The notes: generated by a model not told the origin, from the sequence alone. Positions 17,773 to 26,433 are shown, counted from the first letter of the stretch. The stretch: 64,000 nt of DNA from Clostridium tepidum (GCF_002008345.1 NZ_MRAE01000002.1:98833-162832), one strand, 5' to 3'. Program-made: numbers and translations.

Positions 17773-18825
17773 CTATTTAGTAAATGCTGCTTCAAGTTTG
17801 CATTGCATTTTATTATAATTATATAAATTAAATTTAATCATTTCTTCTCTTAATTGCTTTACAGTTAACCATTGATTATTAGTACCTGAATTATATTCAA
17901 ATCCTTCTTCTATAGGATTTCCACCAGGCGTTAAATATTTTTCTGAATTCCACCAATTAAAATGAGGGTATACTATATAGTGTTTTGGATACTCATATGT
18001 ATATCTTGAATCATCCTTTGTTATCATTACTTCATGAAGTTTTTCCCCTTCCCTTATACCTACTTCTTTTAATTTACAGTCTGAAAGCATTGCCTTGGCT
18101 AAATCTGTTATTTTAAAAGAAGGTATCTTAGCTATATAGGTTTCCCCTCCTCTAGATTCTTTTAAAGCTTTGAGCACTAAATCTACTCCTTGCTCTAGAG
18201 TGATCCAAAATCTAGTCATCCTAAAATCAGTTATAGGTAATTCATTGTTTCCATCTTCTATTAAGGATTTAAAAAATGGTATTACAGATCCTCTACTACC
18301 CGCTACATTACCATATCTAACTACTGAAAATATAGTACCACATCCTCCTGAATATGCATTAGCAGCAATAAAAAGTTTGTCAGATACTAATTTTGTACCT
18401 CCATATAAATTTATAGGGTTAACAGCTTTATCTGTAGATAGAGCTACAACTTTTTTTACACCTTTATCTAATGCTGCATCTATTATATTTTGTGCTCCAT
18501 GAATATTAGTTTTTATAGCTTCAAAAGGATTATATTCACATGCCGGAACTTGTTTCATAGCTGCAGTATGGATTACATAATCAACTCCATTAAAGGCTCT
18601 ATATAGCCTATCCTTATCTCTTACATCTCCTATAAAAAACCTTAGTTTATGTATCTTATCAGGATATTTTACCTTAAATTCATTTTTCATTAAATCCTGT
18701 TTAAATTCATCTCTTGAATATATTATTATTTTTTGAGGATTATATTTACTTAAAATTATATTGGTAAACTTTTTCCCAAAGGAACCTGTTCCTCCTGTTA
18801 TTAAAACCACTTTATCTGATAACAT
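17773..18825 (-). CDS. pseB: UDP-GlcNAc 4,6-dehydratase (5-inverting)
   Basis: 350 residues of the short-chain dehydrogenase/reductase class. GGTGSFGKKF (10-19) is the NAD(P) loop, HTAAMKQVPACEYNP the active-site region characteristic of PseB/FlaA1, and YGGTKLVSDKL holds a Tyr-x3-Lys pair. PseB makes the first intermediate of pseudaminic acid from UDP-GlcNAc. AAGGAG precedes the ATG. The next genes (ATP-grasp, HAD, pseF, pseI) follow on the same strand. The usual partners pseC and pseH are not in the window. Confidence 0.9.
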   Translation of the reverse strand: MLSDKVVLITGGTGSFGKKFTNIILSKYNPQKIIIYSRDEFKQDLMKNEFKVKYPDKIHKLRFFIGDVRDKDRLYRAFNGVDYVIHTAAMKQVPACEYNPFEAIKTNIHGAQNIIDAALDKGVKKVVALSTDKAVNPINLYGGTKLVSDKLFIAANAYSGGCGTIFSVVRYGNVAGSRGSVIPFFKSLIEDGNNELPITDFRMTRFWITLEQGVDLVLKALKESRGGETYIAKIPSFKITDLAKAMLSDCKLKEVGIREGEKLHEVMITKDDSRYTYEYPKHYIVYPHFNWWNSEKYLTPGGNPIEEGFEYNSGTNNQWLTVKQLREEMIKFNLYNYNKMQCKLEAAFTK

Positions 18826-18956
18826 ATTATCGCTCCTTATTATTAATTAATAAAACAATTAAAAAATTTAAATATAATAATCTGATATGCAAATCCATCT
18901 ATTTTAGTATAATAATTTTATACTTCTATATATTCATGTAAAATTCCCTATTAATT

Positions 18957-18982
18957 ATATCGTAAATATATATCATAATTAA
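18957..18982 (-). promoter_or_regulatory. Candidate SigD promoter for pseB
   Basis: TTAA, 16 bases, CGATAT on the minus strand. The block TTAATTATATCG on the plus strand is the same as at the flaA promoter. The leader to pseB would be about 125 bases. Confidence 0.45.
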
Positions 18983-19056
18983 AGTGGGCTATTCTAATAT
19001 ATAATACTAAAGTATAAAATAAAAAATAATTTTTAAATTATAGTTTTTACCTAAAT

Positions 19057-19110
19057 AAGGTCATCCTACTTAATATTTTCTTTGCTAAAAATATTAAGTA
19101 GGATGACCTT
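19057..19110 (-). terminator. 23-bp perfect inverted repeat, probable strong terminator
   Basis: Arms 19057-19079 and 19088-19110 are perfect complements (23 bp; outer end AAGGTCATCC) around an 8-nt loop. It lies after the small gene ending at 19162 and before pseB. It is far longer than a usual terminator and has only a poor T-run, so it may separate the maf and pse units or be a mobile-element relic. Confidence 0.6.
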
Positions 19111-19161
19111 TAAATATAAATCAATCAATATCACTCAGATTTAACTAATAAATATTTTGTA

Positions 19162-19524
19162 TTAAGATACTATAGACTTTTTTATAATTGTTTGCCAGAT
19201 GTTTAATAAAGGTAATATTTCCTCAGATAACAACTTTAATATTTTCTCAAAATCTTCTATATTTAAATAATTATATAATTCTTCTACATTTTCTTTCATT
19301 AGTTCTTCATCCATATTTTGCTTTTGGATGTCTTTTGTTAATCTAGCTACCTCATTAAGCCAATCTATTCCTTCTATTATATAATAAAATAAGTTTAATG
19401 CTTCATAATATTTATTTTCTTTTATATTACTTATACATATATCCACACCATTAATTAATTTGGATATATATTCATCTGCGGTTTTTAAAGTTTCAAATTG
19501 TTGTTCTTCAAATGTCTTTTCCAT
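19162..19524 (-). CDS. Small helical protein downstream of maf, function unknown
   Basis: 120 residues, acidic and almost entirely helical by composition, with no membrane segment or recognised motif. GGGGGATT precedes the ATG. It follows maf by 17 bases and ends before the long hairpin at 19057-19110, so maf and this gene form one unit. The size, helicity and position suggest a chaperone or partner for Maf or flagellin; that is inference from context only. Confidence 0.6.
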   Translation of the reverse strand: MEKTFEEQQFETLKTADEYISKLINGVDICISNIKENKYYEALNLFYYIIEGIDWLNEVARLTKDIQKQNMDEELMKENVEELYNYLNIEDFEKILKLLSEEILPLLNIWQTIIKKSIVS

Positions 19525-19541
19525 GGTAATCCCCCAACATT

Positions 19542-21260
19542 TTAAATTCTTTCCATAATTTCTTTTATAGCACTACTATATATCTTATAACATTGTAACG
19601 TTCTTTTTCCCAACCTTATTCCTGCATTTTTATTACTTTCTTTTATTTTTTCTCTATATTCATCTTCATTATTCAATGTTTCCATATCTTTATATTTAAA
19701 TAAATTTAACATATAAATAATTTCTTGATTTTTATAGAATTTAAAATCTATTTCATCTAACTTCTTTAACACATTATTTATTTTTATATTTTTATTTCCT
19801 TCATAATACTTAATCATCTTCTTACTATATTGAATAGCTTGTACTGATAATTCATACATAATCTGCAATTTTTTATTCAAATATTTAATTATAACTCCTT
19901 CCACATTATAACTTGTATCTAAATTAAAATGCTTATTTATTTTTTCTTTACAATATATATTTAAGGAGTCCTTTAAAGGCATTATTTTTGTACCTTTAAT
20001 TTTTGCTCCACCCTCTGTAGAATTTATAAAATTAATATTTGGATTATTAGATATAAATATTTCAAACCAATTTTTAAAAGTTAAAAATGAATTATTAGTT
20101 AAAACTCTTTCTTCTATATTTCCGTCTACATAGAATAAATCATTTCTATTGAGGATAGTTTTTTCTTTTATAAGGTTTTCATTAGTAGACAATATAGAAT
20201 GATACCTATTATTAGTAAAAGCTAAATCTTGTCCAATAAATATTACATTTTTAGCTCCCAATAATACAGCAAAAGCTGTAGCCAAGTGAGCCACTGAGCC
20301 GCCTAATTGAATTGAAAAATATTCTTCATTAAATATTTTTTCAATAGTATTTTTAAAAGAATTTAATACAAATAATTTTTTACCTTTATAATTTTTAACA
20401 ACATTAGAGTTTACTTGTTCTGTTACAACCATAGGTATTTCTAGTTCCATGGATTCTACAAGCAGCCTTTCCATTATTTCACCTGGATCAATTGCACATA
20501 TAAAATCTGGTGTTATTTCATTCTTTATTAATTCTTGTATACTTCGTGAAGCACATATAATTATACAATTATCTTTATATTTTTTTAAAAATTTTATATT
20601 TTTTTCTAGAGAAGGTCCAGAAGAAACAACTATAGCTGTACATCCTAAAAAAATATTTTTAAATTTATTAGCATTAATGTTTTTTTCTATCTCTTTAATA
20701 TTATTGATATAATTATTTATTACCTTATCACCAAAGGTAATATTAGATGCTCTTAAAGCTCCTACATCTATCCAAAACTCTTTTATAGCTTCATTAAATA
20801 CATTAAATTTATCTGAAAATGCTTTTTCATAATTAGTATAAAAAGAACATACATATTTATTTAAATAACTTTTATCCACATAAGTATTTAATATATTCAT
20901 GATTTCATTTTTATCTTTGAATTTAAATACTTTAACTCTTGAATCTGCTTTTAATATATTATTTATATCTAAATCCATCATAATATAATTATATATAACT
21001 TCTTCTGGCTCAAAAATATATACTTTATTCCCATAACCAATATTATTTATTAGCTCTTTAATATATTCCCCTGATGCTAATCCAAATATAAATATAAATG
21101 TTTCCCCATCAGGTATATTTAAATTTTTAATAAAGTTATTTATATTTTCTTTTTCGCTGTTTTTATTTCCAAGATATATATCTTTATTGTTTTCCTTTAT
21201 GTTAATTATCTTACAATTATCATTAGATTGTTGTAAAAAAAATTGTCTAAATAAATCCAT
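19542..21260 (-). CDS. maf: Maf-family flagellin glycosyltransferase (DUF115)
   Basis: 572 residues. The central DUF115 / 6-hydroxymethylpterin-pyrophosphokinase-like domain is clear: AIVVSSGPSLEKN, CASRSIQELI, PDFICAIDPG, and GGSVAHLATAFAVLLGAKN with FIGQDLAFTNNRYH. Maf proteins are thought to transfer pseudaminic or legionaminic acid from CMP-sugar to serine or threonine of flagellin before export. It lies directly downstream of flaA, with the pse genes following. AAGGAGTTAAACCT precedes the ATG. A SigD-type promoter lies over 430 bases upstream. Confidence 0.88.
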   Translation of the reverse strand: MDLFRQFFLQQSNDNCKIINIKENNKDIYLGNKNSEKENINNFIKNLNIPDGETFIFIFGLASGEYIKELINNIGYGNKVYIFEPEEVIYNYIMMDLDINNILKADSRVKVFKFKDKNEIMNILNTYVDKSYLNKYVCSFYTNYEKAFSDKFNVFNEAIKEFWIDVGALRASNITFGDKVINNYINNIKEIEKNINANKFKNIFLGCTAIVVSSGPSLEKNIKFLKKYKDNCIIICASRSIQELIKNEITPDFICAIDPGEIMERLLVESMELEIPMVVTEQVNSNVVKNYKGKKLFVLNSFKNTIEKIFNEEYFSIQLGGSVAHLATAFAVLLGAKNVIFIGQDLAFTNNRYHSILSTNENLIKEKTILNRNDLFYVDGNIEERVLTNNSFLTFKNWFEIFISNNPNINFINSTEGGAKIKGTKIMPLKDSLNIYCKEKINKHFNLDTSYNVEGVIIKYLNKKLQIMYELSVQAIQYSKKMIKYYEGNKNIKINNVLKKLDEIDFKFYKNQEIIYMLNLFKYKDMETLNNEDEYREKIKESNKNAGIRLGKRTLQCYKIYSSAIKEIMERI

Positions 21261-21697
21261 AGGTTTAACTCCTTATTTTTATAAAGTTTATCCCTTAACT
21301 ATCTACTCTAATACTCCAATTTTCTTAAAACTAGAACTAAAGAGCAGCTATGTCTCTGGCTAACAATTCCTAAACTCTAAATTGTTTTATATCAGATTCT
21401 CCCTAATAATCATTGATATCTTTAATTTAATTATACTTTCATTTTTTTATTTCAAATAATTTATTAAAATCTTCAATCTTCATATTTAAATTATAATAAG
21501 AGATAGTCACATTATAAACTACATTATCTTTTATACACATGATAAATTGCAGAAATCTGATAAAGTACATATGTATTCTTAAGGTCACTTTGCAATCACT
21601 TTAATAAAAATTCTAATTTTTTTCTTCATACTTAACTATCATTGTAATTCTGAGCCCTATACTTTTCCATCCAAATCATAAAATTCTTCTACTTTAT
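21261..21697 (-). other. Long intergenic leader between the SigD promoter and maf
   Basis: About 437 bases with no convincing gene. A 43-codon frame (21439-21570) lacks a ribosome binding site. If the promoter at 21698-21723 drives maf, this is an unusually long 5' leader. Confidence 0.4.
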
Positions 21698-21723
21698 TTA
21701 TCGGACTTTGTAAAAATCACTTA
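21698..21723 (-). promoter_or_regulatory. SigD promoter between flaA and maf
   Basis: TTAAG, 16 bases, CGATAA (TAAG, 15 bases, CCGATAA) on the minus strand. The CCGATAA -10 is close to the SigD consensus. It lies just after the flaA terminator. Confidence 0.65.
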
Positions 21724-21740
21724 AGAATATATTTATAAAA

Positions 21741-21768
21741 ATAAGAGTCAGAAAACTCTGACTCTTAT
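21741..21768 (-). terminator. flaA terminator
   Basis: A 12-bp perfect stem (ATAAGAGTCAGA against TCTGACTCTTAT, 4-nt loop) followed by TTTTATAAAT on the minus strand, starting 12 bases after the flaA stop. Confidence 0.85.
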
Positions 21769-21780
21769 AAAAAATTTTTA

Positions 21781-22599
21781 CTATCTTAATAATTGTAAAA
21801 CGCCTTGTGGTGCTTGGTTAGCTTGAGCAAGCATAGCTTGTGCAGCTTGTTGTAGAATATTGTTTTTGCTAAAGTTCATCATTTCCTTAGCCATATCTAC
21901 ATCTCTTACTCTTGATTCAGCTGCTTGTAAATTTTCAGATGCATTATCTAAGTTAGCTATAGTATGTTCTAATCTATTTTGTAACGCACCTAATGCTGAT
22001 CTTTGAGTAGAAACAGTTTTTATTGCTGAATTAACAGTACTTATTGATTTTTGAGCTTTAGCATGGTCAGTAACATCAACATTTTTTGTTCCTAATTTAT
22101 CTGAATTCATAGCTGTGTCAATTTTTATATTTAATGATAAATCTTTATCATTATTTGCACCTATTTGAAGATTAGCATCTAAAGTTCCATTTAATAAGTC
22201 CTTTTCATTAAATTGAGTTGTGCTAGATATTCTATCAATTTCAGTGTTTAAAGCATCGATTTCTGCTTTTATAGCCTCTCTATCTTTATCAACATTAGTA
22301 TCATTAGCAGCTTGTACTGATAATTCTCTCATTCTTTGAAGAATTGAATGAGTTTCATTTAGTGCACCTTCTGCTGTTTGAATTAAAGATATACCATCTT
22401 GAGCATTTCTTGAAGCTTGATTTAATCCTCTTATTTGAGCTCTCATTTTTTCAGATATTGAAAGTCCTGCAGCGTCATCTCCAGCTCTATTTATTCTTAA
22501 ACCTGAGCTTAACTTTTCCATAGCTTTAGCAGAATTTCCAATGTTGATTCCCATATTTCTATGAGCGTTCATAGCATTTAAATTGTGATTAATTATCAT
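21781..22599 (-). CDS. flaA: Major flagellin
   Basis: 272 residues from the ATG at 22599 (MIINHNLNAMNAHRNMGI), preceded by GGAGGAATTTAAA; the longer frame to 22641 runs into the leader hairpin. N-terminal D0/D1 is canonical (EKLSSGLRINRAGDDAAG, SISEKMRAQIRGL) and the C-terminal core is too (ESRVRDVDMAKEMM, LQQAAQAMLAQANQ, ending LQLLR). The variable centre is short, about 55 residues, with serines and threonines that could be glycosylated. It is transcribed from a strong SigD promoter and has its own terminator. Translation is probably limited by CsrA. Confidence 0.95.
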   Translation of the reverse strand: MIINHNLNAMNAHRNMGINIGNSAKAMEKLSSGLRINRAGDDAAGLSISEKMRAQIRGLNQASRNAQDGISLIQTAEGALNETHSILQRMRELSVQAANDTNVDKDREAIKAEIDALNTEIDRISSTTQFNEKDLLNGTLDANLQIGANNDKDLSLNIKIDTAMNSDKLGTKNVDVTDHAKAQKSISTVNSAIKTVSTQRSALGALQNRLEHTIANLDNASENLQAAESRVRDVDMAKEMMNFSKNNILQQAAQAMLAQANQAPQGVLQLLR

Positions 22600-22606
22600 T
22601 TTAAAT

Positions 22607-22640
22607 TCCTCCTTGTTTTCTACATGCACTTCCTTGTGCA
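22607..22640 (-). promoter_or_regulatory. Candidate CsrA-binding region in the flaA leader
   Basis: On the minus strand TGCAC-AAGGAA-GTGCA (22625-22640) is a perfect 5-bp hairpin with AAGGA in the loop. A second GGA lies in the GGAGGA Shine-Dalgarno (22607-22612), 21 bases on. This matches the dual-site CsrA arrangement known from the Bacillus hag leader. csrA and fliW are encoded nearby. Confidence 0.65.
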
Positions 22641-22786
22641 AATTTTTTATTTATAGTTAACCTCTTTAGGGTTACTAACTTTTTAATTATTTTTCCTTAT
22701 ATATTGTATTTCGTAGACATATTTTTAAACTTTATATGTTTTTATAAGTTTTCTATAAAAAGTTTTCTACTTGTCTTACATTAATT

Positions 22787-22813
22787 ATATCGGACTTCTC
22801 ATTCTATACTTTA
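22787..22813 (-). promoter_or_regulatory. SigD promoter of flaA
   Basis: TAAA, 16 bases, CCGATAT on the minus strand: a near-perfect SigD promoter. The leader to the ATG is about 180 bases. Confidence 0.85.
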
Positions 22814-22832
22814 TAATTTTTTATATTTATTT

Positions 22833-23174
22833 TTATATTTTTGTATTTAATATACTTTGTGTGTTAAATTGTTTTATACTATAATTTTTATTTGCTTCTT
22901 TTTTATCCAAAGTTTTTTTTAATTTTATTTTTATTTGTGCTTTTTTTTCTATCATAAGGCTTTGCAATTTCTTTTCTATTATTAATAACTCTAATTCATT
23001 ATTTATTTTTTTAAATTCTTCTCTTTGATAATGTAAATTATTTATTTCTTTTATTATAATTTCTCTTTCTTCTAATAATTTTTCTGGAGAATCATAATCT
23101 TCATTTTCCAAAGAATCTATAATATTTAATGTTATTTCTCTAAACTTTATTAATTTCTTTCTTAATTCCTCCAT
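22833..23174 (-). CDS. FliT-like flagellar chaperone
   Basis: 113 residues from the ATG at 23174 (AGGGATAAAA upstream). It is a lysine/glutamate-rich coiled coil (LLEEREIIIKEINNL, then KKLQSLMIEKKAQ) without a recognisable catalytic motif. Its position right after fliD, in the order fliS-fliD-this gene, is the usual place of fliT, the FliD export chaperone. Sequence similarity alone is weak because FliT is poorly conserved, so the call rests on size, helicity and context. Its stop is about 20 bases before the flaA promoter. Confidence 0.6.
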   Translation of the reverse strand: MEELRKKLIKFREITLNIIDSLENEDYDSPEKLLEEREIIIKEINNLHYQREEFKKINNELELLIIEKKLQSLMIEKKAQIKIKLKKTLDKKEANKNYSIKQFNTQSILNTKI

Positions 23175-23182
23175 TTTTATCC

Positions 23183-25642
23183 CTATTTTCCCCCACCTAA
23201 TTGCTGTGCAAGCCACGCAGATTGAGAATTCATCTGATTCATATATTTTTCCAATTGTGCAAATTGATAATAATATCTATTTTCTCTTTCTACAAGTTTA
23301 TTTTCCATTTCCTTTATGGCTTTTTCTCTTTTCTCTAATTCTTTGTAAAGAGTATTATTTATTTCAGATGCAGTTCCTTTTATACCTGCCTTTTCTACAA
23401 ATATACCCATTTTACCATTAACATTTTTTGTAGTTCTTGTATAATCTTTAAATATATCATTTATTCTTTGAAGTATACCTTCTTCATTATATCTTTGTTT
23501 TCTTTCAGTTGAAGTTAAGTCAGGAGTATATCTTGGATAACTATCGGATTGTTTTGAAAATATTTTAAATACTTTATCTGGATCTTCTTTAAGAAGTTTT
23601 TTAAGTCTAGCTTCCCCATTATTCCCATCTTTATCCATATTCATATCAAATACTATTTTTCCACCTTGTGTATAATCACTAGATGTGGTTAATCCCAATT
23701 CTTTTAAAGAAAGTCCTGCTCCTTCTACTGAATCAAAAAAAGCTCTTCTTAAACTAGAAAGCATATTTTGTATATCAGAATCATTTCTTAATATACCTGA
23801 TTGAGCTTTTTCTTCCCATAACTTTATGTCACTTTCTTTCATTTCCTTTTTTTGTTCTTCTGTTAATGGCTCATAGTTTCTATATTTTTTTTCTGAAAGT
23901 TTTTTTTGTAATTCATCTACTAATTTATTGTAATCATCTATAAATGCTTTTATCTTGTTAAAGGAATCTTCAGTATCTCCACTTAATGAAAAACTTATTT
24001 CTTCTCCTTGTTTTGCTCCTGCTATATTATAATTCACACCATCTATAGTAAAATTATTTGTAGGTTTGGTTACTATAGATGTTCCATTTGGAGTTGTAAC
24101 CTCAAACTGTGCATCTTTACCATGCTCATCTATAGAATTATTTCCAAATATCGTTTTTAAAAAACTTCCAGAAACATCATTCGCAACTATCTTTTCACTT
24201 TCCCCTTCCGCTCTAGATCTTACAGTAAACTTCTTATTAATTTCACTATAGCTAATATCCACTTTTGCCTTATCTGATATATCGTTTAATATTTGAGATA
24301 TAGTTTTATTTTTAGCTCCATTTGGCGCTGTAGTTGCATCATAGTCTTTTGTAAAATCATAATTAAAATCCACGTCATTTATAGTAAATTTAATTTCTCC
24401 GCCTACTATATTAGACATTTTTTCTGATAAACTAGTATTCATTTCATATCTATCTGGTAATCCTAATAAAGAAGTAGCACTTTTCCCCGATTCTCCATTA
24501 ATTACTACTTGTTTATCAGAATTAGATGATAAAACTAATTGTCCATTTTTAATTGTTGCAGTTAAATCATTATTTAGTTCTGCATTAATAAAAGCATTAT
24601 TAAGATTTAACGCTAAATCTTCTATTGTATTTATAGTTCCTTCTGTTAATTTCACTTGTTTTGCAACATTAGTACCTATTTTTACATTAAACGTATCATT
24701 AAATCCTGCTATTATTTCTTTTGCATAAGTTATTGAATTACCATCTACTGTTACATCTGTTCCTGTAATTCCACTTACCCCTGTTGTTCCTGTTAAATCA
24801 ACTCCTGCTACTGAATAATTTGGGTGATCTGTTGCATTTGTAAATTCTATATGTTTCCCATCTGTTGATAAAGATGCTTTGATATCTTTGTCTTTCGCTA
24901 ACACGTTCCCATCAGCATCTTTAGCAACTTCTAATTTATTATTTATAGCATTTGTCAATTCTTCTAAAGTAAAATTTCCTGTTACTAATTCTGTAGTGTA
25001 TTCTTTTCCATCTACTGTTATTTTTAATTCTTTATTTGTATCATCTATTTTAAATAAATTTTCTATCTTTATAATTCCATCTTTAACCACTGCTTTAACT
25101 GTATCCTTTAAACCAGACTCATCTTTATTTATTTTACTATTTATTTCAGCTGCTATATCTGATATATTATTATATTTACTTTTACTTAATATTATTTCTT
25201 TTCCTTCTATAACTATTTTATTATTAGAATTATCTATCTTTATCCCATAGTTACCTTCATTTAATGTTTTTATATTTACAATATTAGTCCCTACAGCTTC
25301 AGCTTTAGATGCCAACTCTGTAACTTTAATAGAATAATTTCCTGATACAGCACCATTTCCTGCACTTATTTTAATATTTGAAGTATCTGGTATTCCTGAT
25401 GGCTTTAAACTAGAAAAATTCTTTGAAGATAACATATAGTTATCCCCATTTAATACATCAAAATATTTCTTAGTTATATTAGAAATTCCGTCTATTACAT
25501 TTCTATAAGCATCTTGCTGCCATAATAATATTTGTGATTTTTGTTTCATTTGATCTACACGCATAGTATAAGGTTTCATCATAGTTTTTATCATAGTATC
25601 TGTATCCATTCCTGTAGCAAGACCAGGTAATCTCATAGGCAT
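23183..25642 (-). CDS. fliD: Flagellar filament cap protein FliD (hook-associated protein 2)
   Basis: 819 residues, longer than the usual ~450-650. The N-terminal HAP2 domain is clear (RLPGLATGMDTDTMIKTMM, then QKSQILLWQQDAYRN). The C-terminal ~250 residues hold the conserved part (FIDDYNKLVDELQ, SLKELGLTT, FDMNMDKDG, YYQFAQLEKYMNQMNSQSAWL). The centre is expanded with repeated beta-rich segments (for example near GKEYTTELVTGNF and GTNVAKQVKL) and would form extra surface domains on the cap. GGGGGAATAATT precedes the ATG. It follows fliS by 18 bases. Confidence 0.92.
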   Translation of the reverse strand: MPMRLPGLATGMDTDTMIKTMMKPYTMRVDQMKQKSQILLWQQDAYRNVIDGISNITKKYFDVLNGDNYMLSSKNFSSLKPSGIPDTSNIKISAGNGAVSGNYSIKVTELASKAEAVGTNIVNIKTLNEGNYGIKIDNSNNKIVIEGKEIILSKSKYNNISDIAAEINSKINKDESGLKDTVKAVVKDGIIKIENLFKIDDTNKELKITVDGKEYTTELVTGNFTLEELTNAINNKLEVAKDADGNVLAKDKDIKASLSTDGKHIEFTNATDHPNYSVAGVDLTGTTGVSGITGTDVTVDGNSITYAKEIIAGFNDTFNVKIGTNVAKQVKLTEGTINTIEDLALNLNNAFINAELNNDLTATIKNGQLVLSSNSDKQVVINGESGKSATSLLGLPDRYEMNTSLSEKMSNIVGGEIKFTINDVDFNYDFTKDYDATTAPNGAKNKTISQILNDISDKAKVDISYSEINKKFTVRSRAEGESEKIVANDVSGSFLKTIFGNNSIDEHGKDAQFEVTTPNGTSIVTKPTNNFTIDGVNYNIAGAKQGEEISFSLSGDTEDSFNKIKAFIDDYNKLVDELQKKLSEKKYRNYEPLTEEQKKEMKESDIKLWEEKAQSGILRNDSDIQNMLSSLRRAFFDSVEGAGLSLKELGLTTSSDYTQGGKIVFDMNMDKDGNNGEARLKKLLKEDPDKVFKIFSKQSDSYPRYTPDLTSTERKQRYNEEGILQRINDIFKDYTRTTKNVNGKMGIFVEKAGIKGTASEINNTLYKELEKREKAIKEMENKLVERENRYYYQFAQLEKYMNQMNSQSAWLAQQLGGGK

Positions 25643-25660
25643 AATTATTCCCCCTCTTTT

Positions 25661-26047
25661 TTATTTCATTTGCTTTGATAATTTTTCTGCTTCATACCAT
25701 GTATCTCTTATCTCTTCTATTAATGGAATAATTTCATCCATTATTTTAGTATCTTTTTTTATATTTGCCTCTCCAAGTCTTTTTACTATGAATTCATAAA
25801 TTGACATAAGTTTATGCCCCCAATCTCCTGCTTGGTTTACATCTAAAGTTGCCATTAATTCATAGAATATATCTTGAGTCTTTATTAAATTTTCATGAGC
25901 TTTGAGTATCTCTTTATCTTCTATAGCTTGTCTTGCTATTTTTGAAAATTTTACTGCTCCATCTACTAGCATTAAAAGCAATTGATCCTTTGAAGCAAAA
26001 TTGACACTGTTATTTTTATAAGTATTGTATGCATTAGCTGTATACAT
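25661..26047 (-). CDS. fliS: Flagellin export chaperone FliS
   Basis: 128 residues from the ATG at 26047 (MYTANAYNTYKNNSV), with SKDQLLLMLVDGAVKF, the family hallmark, and KAHENLIKTQDIFYEL. FliS binds the flagellin C-terminus in the cytosol and prevents early assembly. A GTG at 26056 is an alternative start. It lies between the unknown gene at 26084 and fliD in one operon. Confidence 0.92.
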   Translation of the reverse strand: MYTANAYNTYKNNSVNFASKDQLLLMLVDGAVKFSKIARQAIEDKEILKAHENLIKTQDIFYELMATLDVNQAGDWGHKLMSIYEFIVKRLGEANIKKDTKIMDEIIPLIEEIRDTWYEAEKLSKQMK

Positions 26048-26083
26048 TAAATACACCGTCCTCTTATATTGGAAAATTTAAAA

Positions 26084-26383
26084 TTATTTTGTAGTATCTA
26101 TTATAGTTCCTACTATATTAGTTTTTCCTTCTGTTTCTTCTTTTGTAGCTTCTATATTTAAGTTTTTACCTTTTACATATTTTACTGCCTTTATTTTTAT
26201 ATTTCTTTTGTTACTTTTCTGTTTCTTTTTTAATTGCTCATAAAACTCTTTACCTTTTGAATTATTATTTTTATCCTGCTTATTTATGGTTATATTTTGT
26301 TTAGAATGAACCTTTCCTTCTTTGGTTTGCTCTTTTATTTTATCTCTTAATTCTAAATCTATTTTATTTAATCTAAATTCCAT
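26084..26383 (-). CDS. Small basic flagellar-operon protein of unknown function
   Basis: 99 residues from the ATG at 26383, preceded by AAGGTGG. It is lysine- and asparagine-rich, with a charged low-complexity centre (KQDKNNNSKGKEFYEQL, KKKQKSNKRN) and no known domain. It lies between flaG and fliS and is probably co-transcribed with them, so a minor flagellar or export role is likely. Low-complexity composition and lack of motifs leave the function open. Confidence 0.6.
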   Translation of the reverse strand: MEFRLNKIDLELRDKIKEQTKEGKVHSKQNITINKQDKNNNSKGKEFYEQLKKKQKSNKRNIKIKAVKYVKGKNLNIEATKEETEGKTNIVGTIIDTTK

Positions 26384-26433
26384 AACCACACCACCTTGAA
26401 AAATTTAAAATGGTTAAAATATTTTTACTAATT

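Noticed and set aside
21439..21570. 43-codon minus-strand frame in the maf leader
   Set aside because: No ribosome binding site and no recognisable protein character.
22600..22786. c-di-GMP or other riboswitch in the flaA leader
   Set aside because: No conserved riboswitch core was recognised; only the small CsrA-type hairpin is supported.
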